Source of the DNA: Legionella sp. PC1000
GTDB taxonomy: Bacteria > Pseudomonadota > Gammaproteobacteria > Legionellales > Legionellaceae
Length of the DNA stretch: 64,000 bases
Direction: 5' to 3'
Assembly (NCBI RefSeq): GCF_014109805.1
Contig: NZ_CP059400.1
Coordinates: 714,001 to 778,000 of the forward strand
This document shows, piece after piece, positions 56,136 to 64,000 of this stretch (its first letter is position 1; each line of letters begins with the position of its first letter). A program made the translations under genes and the position numbers. The notes beneath the pieces are model-generated. The model saw nothing but the letters and a program-made list of their open reading frames with translations. It had not been told where the DNA came from and searched no databases.

Positions 56136-56811
56136 GATTATTTTAAATGCGGAAAAACTATGCAAGTCATACAACGACGGTACTTCTAAAGTTGAAGTAT
56201 TGCGAGGGATTGATTTGTCCATAGCTCAAGGTGAGCGCTTAGCAATTATTGGGCCTTCAGGGTCTGGGAAAAGCACTTTATTGCATTTGTTGGGGGGATT
56301 GGATAGGCCAACAAGCGGAGATGTACGGATTAAGGATGTAAATTGGCAAACAATAAATGAAAAACAACGATGTAAACTACGTAATCAGGGTTTGGGATTT
56401 ATCTACCAGTTTCATCACTTGTTACCCGAGTTTACAGCACTTGAAAATGTTTGTATGCCTTTATTATTAGCAAATATTTCAGTGAAGGCTGCAGAGGCTG
56501 AAGCAAGTAAAATGTTGGATGATGTTGGTCTAAAAGAAAGAAAAACACATAAACCTGCACAGCTTTCAGGTGGAGAACGACAACGGGTTGCGATAGCTCG
56601 AGCTTTAGTGCACCAGCCTTATTGTGTATTGGCAGATGAACCTACGGGAAATCTGGATCAGACAACCGCAACAAAAGTATTTGATTTAATGCTGGGATTG
56701 AATAGAAAAATGAATACTGCTTTGGTTATTGTGACGCATGATCATCAATTAGCCAATCAAATGGATAGGGTTTTAGTGCTGGGAGAGGGTATTTTATCTG
56801 ACTTTAAGTAG
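56128..56811 (+). CDS. lolD: Lipoprotein-releasing ABC transporter ATPase LolD
   Basis: Cytoplasmic ATPase of the Lol complex. Walker [11 protein letters not shown]-loop near [18 protein letters not shown], signature [15 protein letters not shown], Walker [12 protein letters not shown], and switch His in [11 protein letters not shown] 56128 ([11 protein letters not shown]) gives 227 residues, the usual length; it lies inside the end of lolC, so the two are coupled. Confidence 0.94.
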   Translation: MSEIILNAEKLCKSYNDGTSKVEVLRGIDLSIAQGERLAIIGPSGSGKSTLLHLLGGLDRPTSGDVRIKDVNWQTINEKQRCKLRNQGLGFIYQFHHLLPEFTALENVCMPLLLANISVKAAEAEASKMLDDVGLKERKTHKPAQLSGGERQRVAIARALVHQPYCVLADEPTGNLDQTTATKVFDLMLGLNRKMNTALVIVTHDHQLANQMDRVLVLGEGILSDFK

Positions 56812-56874
56812 ATTTGGGCTATTAGTTAAGATCCAACCGGAATTGTTTAGAATGATAAAATAGGAAATAATAAG

Positions 56875-57174
56875 ATGTTTAAAAAAACTGAAAAGGCTGC
56901 TAAAAAGCAATCAACCAATGCCGATGATTTGCCTCGAAATATCCCCTTGAGTAACTCTCAAAGTTTAATAAATAAGATCACGACAGACAAAAATCAATAT
57001 GTGCTCGCAGATGCTGGATCCCCATTAACTTCCCAAGGTTTCTTGTCTCTCCCAAAAAACCGTAATCCCTTAAAAGAAAAAGATATGCAATCGTCTAATA
57101 TCGAGAAACTAGAAACAATACTCGAAGATCCCAATGAAGAAGAATCGTCTAAGAGTGAATTGATTCGCTTCTAA
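56875..57174 (+). CDS. Small hydrophilic hypothetical protein
   Basis: 99 residues, no recognised domain. A Lys-rich start (KKTEKAAKKQS) leads into a polar, probably disordered middle, and the C-terminus is acidic (EKLETILEDPNEEESSKSELIRF). ATG 56875 follows AGGAAATAATAAG. It lies 63 bases after lolD and could be co-transcribed. A dedicated bidirectional terminator ends it. The Glu-rich tail resembles Dot/Icm signals, but the evidence is weak. Confidence 0.55.
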   Translation: MFKKTEKAAKKQSTNADDLPRNIPLSNSQSLINKITTDKNQYVLADAGSPLTSQGFLSLPKNRNPLKEKDMQSSNIEKLETILEDPNEEESSKSELIRF

Positions 57175-57205
57175 CCTATTGGCCTACAATATTTTAATGA
57201 ATTGG

Positions 57206-57238
57206 AAGAAGCAGAGTTCGTATCGAACTCTGCTTCTT
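57206..57238. terminator. Bidirectional terminator hairpin
   Basis: AAGAAGCAGAGTTCG (57206-57220) and its exact complement (57224-57238) surround TAT: a perfect 15-bp stem between the convergent 99-residue gene and asnS, with A-rich and T-rich ends. It is unrelated to the R families. Confidence 0.75.
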
Positions 57239-57261
57239 ATTCCAAGAAGATAGACTTATTC

Positions 57262-58665
57262 TTAATAATCGGCATGTCCTGGTGTGCGTGGGAAAGGAAT
57301 AACATCACGTACGTTGGCTAAACCAGTAACATAGCTTACCAATCGTTCGAAACCTAAACCAAATCCCGCATGAGGTACTGTGCCATAACGACGCAAATCT
57401 CGATACCACTGATAGCTTTCTTTATTTAGATTGCATTCCTCGATGCGCCTATCCAGAATATCCAGGCGTTCTTCGCGCTGACTGCCTCCGATGATTTCAC
57501 CGATTCCCGGTGCTAAAACATCCATAGCGGCAACTGTGTTTCCATCATCATTGAGACGCATGTAAAAACCTTTAATTTCTTGAGGATAGTTAGTAAGTAT
57601 CACGGGTTTTTTACAATGAATTTCTGCCAGATAGCGTTCATGTTCAGACTGTAAATCCAATCCCCAACTCACAGGAAATTCAAAAGACTGACCGCTTTTT
57701 TCCAAAATTTTAATGGCATCGGTGTAAGTCATGATTTCAAAATCCGAATCCACAATATGTTCTAGGCGTTCAATACATCCGGGGGCAACGAATTGATTGA
57801 AAAAGCCCATATCATCCGCACGCTCGTCAAGAACAGCTTTACATAAATAGCGCAACATACTTTGACTTAAATCACAAATATCTTGCAAAGTTGCAAAAGC
57901 AACTTCAGGTTCGATCATCCAGAATTCAGCCAGATGGCGGCTTGTATTTGAGTTTTCAGCGCGGAAAGTTGGTCCAAAAGTATATACTTTGGACATAGCC
58001 ATACAATAGGCTTCTAGGTTTAACTGTCCTGAAACAGTAAGAAAAGTCTCTTTACCAAAAAAGTCTTTGCTAAAGTCAATTTGGCCGTATTCATTTTTAG
58101 GTACATTTAAAAGATCTAAAGTGGATACGCGAAACATTTCACCCGCACCCTCACAATCGCTTGAAGTGATAATGGGAGTATGTACCCAGAAAAAACCTTG
58201 CTCATGGAAAAAACGATGGATTGCTTGTGATAGGCAATGGCGGATTCGCGTAACCGCACTAATTGTATTTGTACGAGGTCGCAGATGGGCTACCTCGCGT
58301 AGAAATTCCAGTGTATGACGTTTCGCCTGAATAGGGTAAGTGTCTGGATTCTCTACCCAACCTACGACTGTAATCGAGTCAGCCTGAATTTCAAAAGCTT
58401 GGCCTTTTCCTTGTGAAGCGACTAATTTCCCTGAGGCAATCAGAGAGCATCCGGCATTAAGTTTGCTGACTTCTTCATTATAATTAGATAAACCATCCGT
58501 AGCTACGATTTGAATAGGAGCAAAACAGGAGCCATCATGCAGGCTAATAAAAGATAAGCCCATTTTGGAATCACGTCGGGTCTTTACCCAACCTCTAACA
58601 GTAACGTGTTCATCAATGCTGATTTCACCATCTAAACACTGTTTTATGGTAAAAACTTTGGTCAT
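57262..58665 (-). CDS. asnS: Asparaginyl-tRNA synthetase
   Basis: Class IIb synthetase. The N-terminal OB-fold anticodon domain (about 15-100, [19 protein letters not shown]) is followed by class II motif 2 ([22 protein letters not shown]) and motif 3 ([15 protein letters not shown]). 467 residues, normal. GAGGAG precedes the ATG on the minus strand. Its presence alongside an Asn-specific motif 2 indicates direct asparaginylation of tRNA-Asn. Confidence 0.95.
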   Translation of the reverse strand: MTKVFTIKQCLDGEISIDEHVTVRGWVKTRRDSKMGLSFISLHDGSCFAPIQIVATDGLSNYNEEVSKLNAGCSLIASGKLVASQGKGQAFEIQADSITVVGWVENPDTYPIQAKRHTLEFLREVAHLRPRTNTISAVTRIRHCLSQAIHRFFHEQGFFWVHTPIITSSDCEGAGEMFRVSTLDLLNVPKNEYGQIDFSKDFFGKETFLTVSGQLNLEAYCMAMSKVYTFGPTFRAENSNTSRHLAEFWMIEPEVAFATLQDICDLSQSMLRYLCKAVLDERADDMGFFNQFVAPGCIERLEHIVDSDFEIMTYTDAIKILEKSGQSFEFPVSWGLDLQSEHERYLAEIHCKKPVILTNYPQEIKGFYMRLNDDGNTVAAMDVLAPGIGEIIGGSQREERLDILDRRIEECNLNKESYQWYRDLRRYGTVPHAGFGLGFERLVSYVTGLANVRDVIPFPRTPGHADY

Positions 58666-58713
58666 TTTTTACTCCTCACTCTGTATATATTTTGCTTGGT
58701 CACAAAGCATTTT

Positions 58714-58856
58714 TAGGGCTTGTTTCCATTTCATTCTCTTGGCCAAACTATCCTGATTTCCGGGTTATGACATACTTTGGGTACATGCCCTTCGGTGCTC
58801 GAAAATCAGGTCATTTTGACTCAAGCGAGCGACATGGAAATATGCCTGAGTATTTT
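58714..58856. repeat. R5 palindrome, copy 1 upstream of asnS
   Basis: GGGCTTGTTTCCATTTC..CTTGGCC on the left, TTTTGACTCAAGCGAGCGAC..ATGCCTGAG on the right, with CCTGATTTCC..GAAAATCAGG inside. The 498-base gap 58666-59163 holds this, a second copy and nothing coding. Confidence 0.65.
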
Positions 58857-58994
58857 TTAAATTCTATCATTCTTATACATTTTCGATTGAAGAACTCATT
58901 AGGTTAGCAAGGCTGGATACGCCAAAAAATCGCAATTTGTGACCTCATGAAGTATAGATACCTTTAACTAAAAATGAGATGATACACTGGGGTT

Positions 58995-59146
58995 ATCCGC
59001 ATTTCTACTGTCTTGGTACAAAAGGCATGGATTTTCTGCTCCACTGCGGTACTTCTAAAACAAAATTTTAAATTTTATCTTAGCAAAAATGAAAGTGCTT
59101 AAGTCGATCTGTTTTCAATTCGCAGAATTATAAGCAGGCCACTAGA
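58995..59146. repeat. R5-like repeat, copy 2
   Basis: TTCTACTGTCTTGG, shared exactly with the 16.2 kb copy, begins the element. TTTTCAATTCGCAGAATTATAAGCAGGCC ends it about 15 bases before the next gene. The pairing is weaker than in the other copies. Confidence 0.5.
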
Positions 59147-59163
59147 ATCATTGAGGAAACATT

Positions 59164-59724
59164 ATGTTGCGAATAGTACTCTGTATTTCATTATTCTTTT
59201 GTTCTTTTATGGCTGCAGCAAATGATACGATATTAAAACTATACAGACCTTATGGCGATGCGACAGAGCAGGCATCCCCTGAAGTGAAAAAGATAGTCGA
59301 GGGAGAGTGCTATTCTCAATCGCAACTCATCGTCCGCGAAGATGCCTGGCGCTGTAGTGCAAATGGCAAAACTTATGATCCGTGCTTTGTTAAAGCAGGT
59401 CCAAACAGAACACAGGCTATATGTCCTCAATCTCCCTGGAGTGGAGATAGTGTGCAGATTAATGTGAAGCAGCCTTTGGATAATGATCTCAATAAAACTT
59501 TGGATATGTCTCGCGCTTATCCTTGGGGTGTCGAGTTAACCACTGGAGAGCGTTGTAAAGCAATTGATTCAGGAAAAATCTACGATCAATTGCCAGTGCG
59601 TTACCAATGCAGCAAAAAAAATTACCTGGTTGGTCATTTACAACGATGTAAAACAGTATGGAGTATGCTTAAAAAAACCCCAAAAGGTGTTGTGACTGTA
59701 GAACTAAGTAAAGCATGGTTCTAG
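59164..59724 (+). CDS. Exported protein of unknown function, 186 residues
   Basis: Signal peptide about residues 1-20 (LCISLFFCSFMAAAND). The mature part contains several Cys in plausible pairs (EGECYSQ, WRCSANG, DPCFVKAG, AICPQS, GERCKA, YQCSKK, RCKTV). Part of it, WRCSANGKTYDPCF, resembles a conserved exported block seen in hypothetical periplasmic proteins. No catalytic motif is recognised. ATG 59164 follows GAGGAAACATT. Single gene. Confidence 0.7.
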   Translation: MLRIVLCISLFFCSFMAAANDTILKLYRPYGDATEQASPEVKKIVEGECYSQSQLIVREDAWRCSANGKTYDPCFVKAGPNRTQAICPQSPWSGDSVQINVKQPLDNDLNKTLDMSRAYPWGVELTTGERCKAIDSGKIYDQLPVRYQCSKKNYLVGHLQRCKTVWSMLKKTPKGVVTVELSKAWF

Positions 59725-59835
59725 ACAGAATATTGAGGAAAAATCATTTTCCGATTTGACTATTGATCGAAAATAAATTTTTATTGAATGTCGTAACAAA
59801 TCAGGAAGTCTCGGCGTTTTAAGTTTCTCGAAACT

Positions 59836-59912
59836 GTAGCCTGGGTGAAGCACAGCATCATCCGGGGTAGGCATCATAAAACTTCGGTTATTCTATGCTT
59901 CACTGAGGCAAA
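59836..59912. repeat. Degenerate R1 palindrome
   Basis: GTAGCCTGGGTGAAGCACAG opposite CTATGCTTCACTGAGGC, in the convergent gap before maiA. The left arm is intact and the right arm decayed. Confidence 0.65.
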
Positions 59913-59918
59913 CACATA

Positions 59919-60560
59919 CTACATCTGATGCGTTGCTTCAGGAGTTGCTTTTTGGAATGGTGCCAGGGTTAAACAATGAGTATTGATTTCATTGATCAGC
60001 GGATAGTTATCCATTGCGAAATGAAAACGGTTTGCATTGTAGACCTGGGGAATAAGGCTGAGATCAGCCAAAGTAATCGCATCACCGAAGCAAAAAGATT
60101 GACTGCGCTCAATATGCTGCAATTTCGCTTCAAAAGCGTCAAATCCTGCTTTAAGCCAATGATGGTACCATTCTGTAACTTGTGTTTCATTCGCTTGAAA
60201 TTGCTCTTTTAATCGATTTAATACCCTTAAATTATTCAGAGGATGCATATCACAAGCAACAATCAAAGCAAGAGATCTTACAGTAGCTCTATCCAGAGGA
60301 TTCTGAGGTAATAGGGCAGGGGCTGGGTAAGCCTCCTCCAGATAGTCGATAATGGCAAGCGATTGACTAATAACGTTTCCATTGACTTCCAGGCTGGGAA
60401 CCAATTCTTGAGGATTTATCTTTCGATATTCAGGACTATGTTGCTCCCCACCATGATCCACTAAATGAATATCAATTTTTTCGTAAGCGATATTTTTCAA
60501 GTTCAGGGCAATACGAACGCGATAACAGGCCGTTGAACGAAAATAGTCATAAAGTTTCAT
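59919..60560 (-). CDS. maiA: Maleylacetoacetate isomerase
   Basis: Zeta-class glutathione transferase that isomerises 4-maleylacetoacetate to fumarylacetoacetate in tyrosine degradation. The N-terminal thioredoxin fold holds the active-site region YFRSTACYRVRIALN (usual SSxSxRVR), and NPQELVPSLEVNG and QSLAIIDYLEE bind glutathione. The helical C-terminal domain includes GDAITLADLSLIPQVYNA. 213 residues, normal. It starts 3 bases after fahA. Confidence 0.92.
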   Translation of the reverse strand: MKLYDYFRSTACYRVRIALNLKNIAYEKIDIHLVDHGGEQHSPEYRKINPQELVPSLEVNGNVISQSLAIIDYLEEAYPAPALLPQNPLDRATVRSLALIVACDMHPLNNLRVLNRLKEQFQANETQVTEWYHHWLKAGFDAFEAKLQHIERSQSFCFGDAITLADLSLIPQVYNANRFHFAMDNYPLINEINTHCLTLAPFQKATPEATHQM

Positions 60561-60563
60561 TGT

Positions 60564-61544
60564 TTATATCCGTTCTACGACTTGATCGATTGCGCCAAAC
60601 AGGCTTCTTCCTTGTTGATCGAGCATTTCAATTCGAATGTGATCCCCAAAATGCATAAAAGATGTTTTAGCCTGGCCTTGTTCTATGAGTTCCAGCATTC
60701 TTTTTTCAGCAATGCATGAGGATCCTTTGCTGCGGTCAAGATTCGAAACAGTCCCTGAACCAATAATCGTTCCAGCACCAAGGACTCTGGTTTTTGCCGC
60801 ATGTTGAATGAGTTCTGGAAAAGAAAAGGTCATGTCAATTCCAGCATTGGGTTCGCCAAATAATTGTCCATTTAGATGGCTCAATAAAGGGAGGTGCAGA
60901 CGCTGACCGTCCCAATCATTGCCTAATTCATCAGGGGTAATGGCAACAGGAGAAAAACTGCTGGAAGGTTTGGAATGGAAAAAACCAAAACCTTTTGCCA
61001 GTTCATCTGGAATTAAATTCCGCAATGAAACATCATTAACCAGCATCAATAATTTTATATGTTGACCTGCATCTTTAGAGCTCATGCCCATAGGGACATC
61101 ATCAGTTACCACTGCAACTTCTGCTTCAAAATCTATGCCGTATGCTTCATCGGCAACTAAAATGGGGTCTCTGGGGCCAAGGAAAGAATCCGAACCTCCT
61201 TGGTACATCAAAGGATCAGTCCAAAAATTAGCTGGCAGTTCAGCACCACGGGCTTTACGCACAAGCTCAACATGATTGACGTAGGCGCTGCCATCAGCCC
61301 ATTGATACGCTCGTGGTAAGGGGGACGTACAGTGTTGTGGGTCAAAGTTGATGGCATTTGCCAAATGCCCCTCATTAAGTTGTTGATAGACCTTTTGTAA
61401 CTGATCTTTTACCGTGTCCCAATGTTCTAGAGCGTATTGCAAATTGGCAGCAATCTGGGGTACGCGTATGGCAAGAGTCAATGATTGATTGACTACGCAT
61501 AATTCCCCATCTCGTGATGTTGATTTTAAACTGGCAAGTTTCAT
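60564..61544 (-). CDS. fahA: Fumarylacetoacetate hydrolase family protein
   Basis: Final step of tyrosine breakdown, giving fumarate and acetoacetate. The FAH fold shows metal-binding acidic residues in YGIDFEAEVAVVTDDVP and a run DVSLRNLIP, with GAGTIIGSGTVSN and SSCIAEKRMLELIEQG at the C-terminus. 326 residues, the bacterial FahA length. Co-transcribed with maiA. An R1 palindrome lies between it and the dioxygenase gene. Confidence 0.9.
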   Translation of the reverse strand: MKLASLKSTSRDGELCVVNQSLTLAIRVPQIAANLQYALEHWDTVKDQLQKVYQQLNEGHLANAINFDPQHCTSPLPRAYQWADGSAYVNHVELVRKARGAELPANFWTDPLMYQGGSDSFLGPRDPILVADEAYGIDFEAEVAVVTDDVPMGMSSKDAGQHIKLLMLVNDVSLRNLIPDELAKGFGFFHSKPSSSFSPVAITPDELGNDWDGQRLHLPLLSHLNGQLFGEPNAGIDMTFSFPELIQHAAKTRVLGAGTIIGSGTVSNLDRSKGSSCIAEKRMLELIEQGQAKTSFMHFGDHIRIEMLDQQGRSLFGAIDQVVERI

Positions 61545-61562
61545 AAGTCCCTCATTAATAGT

Positions 61563-61653
61563 TGTAGCCTGGGTGCAGCGCAGCGGAACCCGGGATTGAG
61601 AAGTGATTTATGTTCATAAAACCCAGGTTTCGCTGCGCTGTACCCAGGTTACA
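61563..61653. repeat. R1 palindrome between hpd/lly and fahA
   Basis: GTAGCCTGGGTGCAGCGCAGCG and CGCTGCGCTGTACCCAGGTTAC are the arms around about 40 bases. Its position inside a functional gene cluster would form an mRNA hairpin between the two coding regions. Confidence 0.9.
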
Positions 61654-61674
61654 AAATATTTCAGACCACATTCT

Positions 61675-62727
61675 TTAAAAAGATTCTTCTTTCAAAGTAC
61701 CACGTCTGATCTGATCTCGTTCAATGGCTTCGAATAAAGCCTGAAAGTTACCTTCACCAAATCCCTGATTGCCCTTGCGTTGGATAATTTCAAAAAACAC
61801 AGGGCCAAAGATATTTTCAGTAAAAATTTGCAGTAATAAACCATGTTTCGGGTCACTCTCACCATCAATTAGAATTTTCTCTTCTTGAAGTCGATCGACT
61901 TGCTCTTGATGCCAGGGAAGACGATCGTGCAACATTTCGTAATAGGTATCTGGAACATCAAGGAATTTAACGCCCTGTTCTCTTAATGTGTGCACCGTAC
62001 GATAAATATTGTTAGTAGTTAGTGCGATATGTTGGATGCCTTCACCTTTATATTCGTGAAGAAATTCTTCAATTTGCGATAAATCATCTTTGGACTCATT
62101 TAAAGGGATTTTGATTTTCCCACAAGGACTGCCCAGAGCACGGCTTAATAAGCCAGTCATTTTTCCTTTAATATTAAAATAACGAATTTCCTGGAAGTTA
62201 AAAATGGACTCGTAAAACTGAGCCCATTTATCCATGTTGCCGCGAAATACGTTATGGGTTAAATGATCGATCATGATTAAACCATTTCCTTCTACATTTT
62301 TATTGGGTTGATGTTCCCAATGAGCAGAAAAGGGTTGATGTTGATCATCAACAAAATAAATGACACTTCCACCTATAGCCTGGATACCAAGTAAACCATG
62401 ATGAGCATGGGTACACTCTTCAAAAGCAGTTGCTCCATGCTTGATTGCATGCTCAAACGCTGCTTGGGCATTTTTGACTTTAAATCCCATGGCGCAGGCA
62501 CCTGCTCCATGAATCTTGGCATGATCTTCAGCTTGGCAATGTTCGGCTGCATTTACTATAAATTGAATTTCACCTTGTTGAAATAAAGTGATGTCTTGGT
62601 TTTTATGACGTGCAGTAGCTTGGAAACCCATGTCAGTGAATTGTTGATGCAGGCGTTTTTTATCTGGACCTGAAAATTCTAGAAAAGCAAAACCATCTAA
62701 TCCACAGGGGTTGTTGTTTGTTTGCAT
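61675..62727 (-). CDS. lly: 4-hydroxyphenylpyruvate dioxygenase (legiolysin)
   Basis: Non-haem iron enzyme turning 4-hydroxyphenylpyruvate into homogentisate. In Legionella it is called legiolysin and gives the brown pigment and fluorescence. Two vicinal-oxygen-chelate domains are present, and the iron ligands His, His, Glu lie in IDHLTHNVF, IQHIALTTNN and VFFEIIQRKGNQGFGEGNF. 350 residues, normal. AAGGAG precedes ATG 62727. Homogentisate dioxygenase (HmgA), needed between this enzyme and MaiA, is not encoded in the window. Confidence 0.95.
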   Translation of the reverse strand: MQTNNNPCGLDGFAFLEFSGPDKKRLHQQFTDMGFQATARHKNQDITLFQQGEIQFIVNAAEHCQAEDHAKIHGAGACAMGFKVKNAQAAFEHAIKHGATAFEECTHAHHGLLGIQAIGGSVIYFVDDQHQPFSAHWEHQPNKNVEGNGLIMIDHLTHNVFRGNMDKWAQFYESIFNFQEIRYFNIKGKMTGLLSRALGSPCGKIKIPLNESKDDLSQIEEFLHEYKGEGIQHIALTTNNIYRTVHTLREQGVKFLDVPDTYYEMLHDRLPWHQEQVDRLQEEKILIDGESDPKHGLLLQIFTENIFGPVFFEIIQRKGNQGFGEGNFQALFEAIERDQIRRGTLKEESF

Positions 62728-62806
62728 TGTCTATTTACTCCTTTAAAATTATTCGGTACTTATATAACAATTCCTTACACTACAGAAGATGTGGGAAGCC
62801 AGTCTC

Positions 62807-62951
62807 CGTAGCTTGGGTGACGTGCTGTCCTGTTCTGCTCTCCTACGTCCCGCGGTTTGTCCGCGGGATCCAGAAGCTCTGCACTAAAACACTGGACCCC
62901 GCGGACAAGCTGTGGGGTATAGGCAGAGATGTGGCGCTTCACCCTGGCTGC
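62807..62951. repeat. R2 palindrome nested between R1 arms
   Basis: Outer R1-like arms GTAGCTTGGGTGACGTG and GCGCTTCACCCTGGCTGC enclose a full R2 element (CGGTTTGTCCGCGGGATCC against GACCCCGCGGACAAGC). This is the clearest example of R2 lying inside R1. Confidence 0.8.
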
Positions 62952-62960
62952 ATTCGGTCC

Positions 62961-63617
62961 CTAAGATGGTTGTACTAGAAATAATCCATCTGCTATGGGC
63001 AATAAACTAATAAACACACGCTGATCATTTTTAATCAATTCGTTAAGTTTCCTGATCTCTCTGGTTTGTCCACCTGTTTCATTCTCATCGATTACTTTAC
63101 CATCCCAGAATATATTATCTATAGCAATTAGCCCTTGAGGTTGAATTAGTTTTAATGCCAATTCATAGTAATTTACATAGTTGGTTTTGTCGGCATCGAT
63201 AAAAATGAAATCAAATTTTTGCTCCCAACCTTCAGCGATTAATGCGTGTAACGTGTCTAAAGCACGACCAAGTCGTAATTCAATTTTATGGTCTTGTTTT
63301 GCCTCTTTCCAGAAAGGATGTGCTTTACTTGTCCATTCTGCATTGATGTCACAGGTAATGAGCTTACCGTCATCAGGCAGCATTAAAGACATTGCTAAAG
63401 CACTATAACCAGTAAATGTACCTAACTCTAAAACATTTTTTGCATGAATCAAACGCAAGAGCAATTGCATAAATTGTGCTTGCTCCGGCGCGACTTGCAT
63501 GTTCGCCAACTCCATAGTAGAGGTTACTTTGCGTAGGCCAGTCAGAGAGGGGTGTTCCCGCAAAGATTTATCTATCATGTATTCATAAAGATTTGGAGTT
63601 AGGCTTAAATGTTTCAT
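62961..63617 (-). CDS. SAM-dependent O-methyltransferase (caffeoyl-CoA OMT-like)
   Basis: 218 residues, class I methyltransferase of the MdmC/caffeoyl-CoA group. SAM motif VLELGTFTGYSALAMSL is followed by acidic LITCDINAEW and the metal-binding FDFIFIDADKTNYVNYYE and AIDNIFWDGKV. Such bacterial enzymes methylate catechols or secondary metabolites; the natural substrate is not known. It starts 15 bases after the leucine dehydrogenase stop and may be co-transcribed with it. Confidence 0.88.
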   Translation of the reverse strand: MKHLSLTPNLYEYMIDKSLREHPSLTGLRKVTSTMELANMQVAPEQAQFMQLLLRLIHAKNVLELGTFTGYSALAMSLMLPDDGKLITCDINAEWTSKAHPFWKEAKQDHKIELRLGRALDTLHALIAEGWEQKFDFIFIDADKTNYVNYYELALKLIQPQGLIAIDNIFWDGKVIDENETGGQTREIRKLNELIKNDQRVFISLLPIADGLFLVQPS

Positions 63618-63632
63618 AGTGTCAACAAACCT

Positions 63633-64000
63633 CTAAGATAATTTTTCTTTTGCCAAATTATCCGCAATTTCACTAGTAGGTAAATTTTCTTTTACAGACA
63701 GGGCAAAAATTTCAGTTAAATGGCCATAAATTGCATCGATCTGTTCGTTAATTTTTTCTTCGGGAGTATGAAGATATTTAGATGCCGCAAAAATTAATCC
63801 ACCAGCATTAATGACATAGTCTACAGCAAATAAAATGCCTTTGTCGTGCAATTTTTTACCATGATACGTATGAGCCAGCTGGTTATTTGCTGCACCGGCG
63901 ATAATTGTAGTTTGCAGTTGGGAAATAGTAATGTCATTGATAATTGCACCTAAAGCACAAGGTGAGAAAACGTCACAGGGTACTTTGTGAATTTGATCGG
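63633..64000 (-). CDS. Leucine/valine/phenylalanine dehydrogenase, C-terminal part
   Basis: The reading frame is open from the window end to the stop at 63633, so the start lies beyond base 64000. The translated edge reads DVFSPCALGAIIND...TTIIAGAANNQL, then GILFAVDYVINAGGLI: the NAD-binding half of Glu/Leu/Phe/Val dehydrogenases, closest to leucine dehydrogenase. The enzyme deaminates branched-chain amino acids, a main carbon source for Legionella. About 122 of roughly 360 residues are visible. Confidence 0.88.
   Translation of the reverse strand, partial: DQIHKVPCDVFSPCALGAIINDITISQLQTTIIAGAANNQLAHTYHGKKLHDKGILFAVDYVINAGGLIFAASKYLHTPEEKINEQIDAIYGHLTEIFALSVKENLPTSEIADNLAKEKLS

Overview
The window comes from a Legionella chromosome, probably a species other than L. 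pneumophila. The base composition is AT-rich. The evidence for the genus is a GDSL lysophospholipase of the PlaA type, a legiolysin-type 4-hydroxyphenylpyruvate dioxygenase, and an AnkH/LegA3 ankyrin protein (a core Dot/Icm effector of the genus). Several further large eukaryote-like or orphan proteins of effector type are present, and the housekeeping gene order is gammaproteobacterial (yibN-grxC-secB-gpsA; smrB divergent from prmB-aroC; rne divergent from rluC; pgsA-tRNA-Gly-Cys-Leu). No phage, insertion sequence, integrase or CRISPR array was seen.

Layout. 0-10 kb: partial EamA transporter, FadH-type dienoyl-CoA reductase, DEAD-box helicase, a tail-anchored orphan, PlaA, a secreted hydrolase-like protein, DjlA, WaaA. 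10-21 kb (housekeeping): dksA; hemA-prfA-prmC; a two-gene unit with an M50 membrane protease; comF/bioC; photolyase, ispA, xseB. 21-33 kb: radA, an FAD oxidoreductase, pilU, a kinase-like ankyrin protein resembling LegA5/AnkK, a small secreted protein, a 1233-residue orphan and murI. 34-46 kb: yibN-grxC-secB-gpsA, a 412-residue orphan, smrB, prmB-aroC, asd, then a degenerate Smr paralogue translationally coupled to ankH, followed by about 1 kb of stacked palindromic repeats. 46-58 kb: alcohol dehydrogenase, rne/rluC, HAD phosphatase, pgsA and three tRNAs, half-size EamA protein, an ankyrin protein, lolC-lolD, asnS. 59-64 kb: tyrosine catabolism (hpd/lly, fahA, maiA), an O-methyltransferase and the end of a leucine dehydrogenase gene.

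The most distinctive non-coding feature is a set of palindromic repeat families. In this text they are R1 (arms GTAGCCTGGGTG), R2 (GGCTTGTCCGCGGGATCC), R3 (CCGCGCTTTATGCGCGG), R4 (a composite module containing CTGACGATCGTTCAG) and R5 (arms ending near TGACTCAA and ACAGGCC). R2 lies inside R1 at several loci, and R3/R4 lie inside R2. Eight of the eleven convergent gene junctions carry R1-R4 material, a ninth carries a dedicated 15-bp hairpin, and the other two have almost no intergenic space. This suggests a 3'-end or bidirectional-termination role, or tolerance of insertion there.

The best leads for new biology are the degenerate Smr protein fused by a stop/start overlap to the ankH operon, the 1233- and 412-residue orphan proteins, the kinase-like ankyrin protein, and the nested repeats. 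All functional statements rest on motif recognition and family knowledge; no database search was run.
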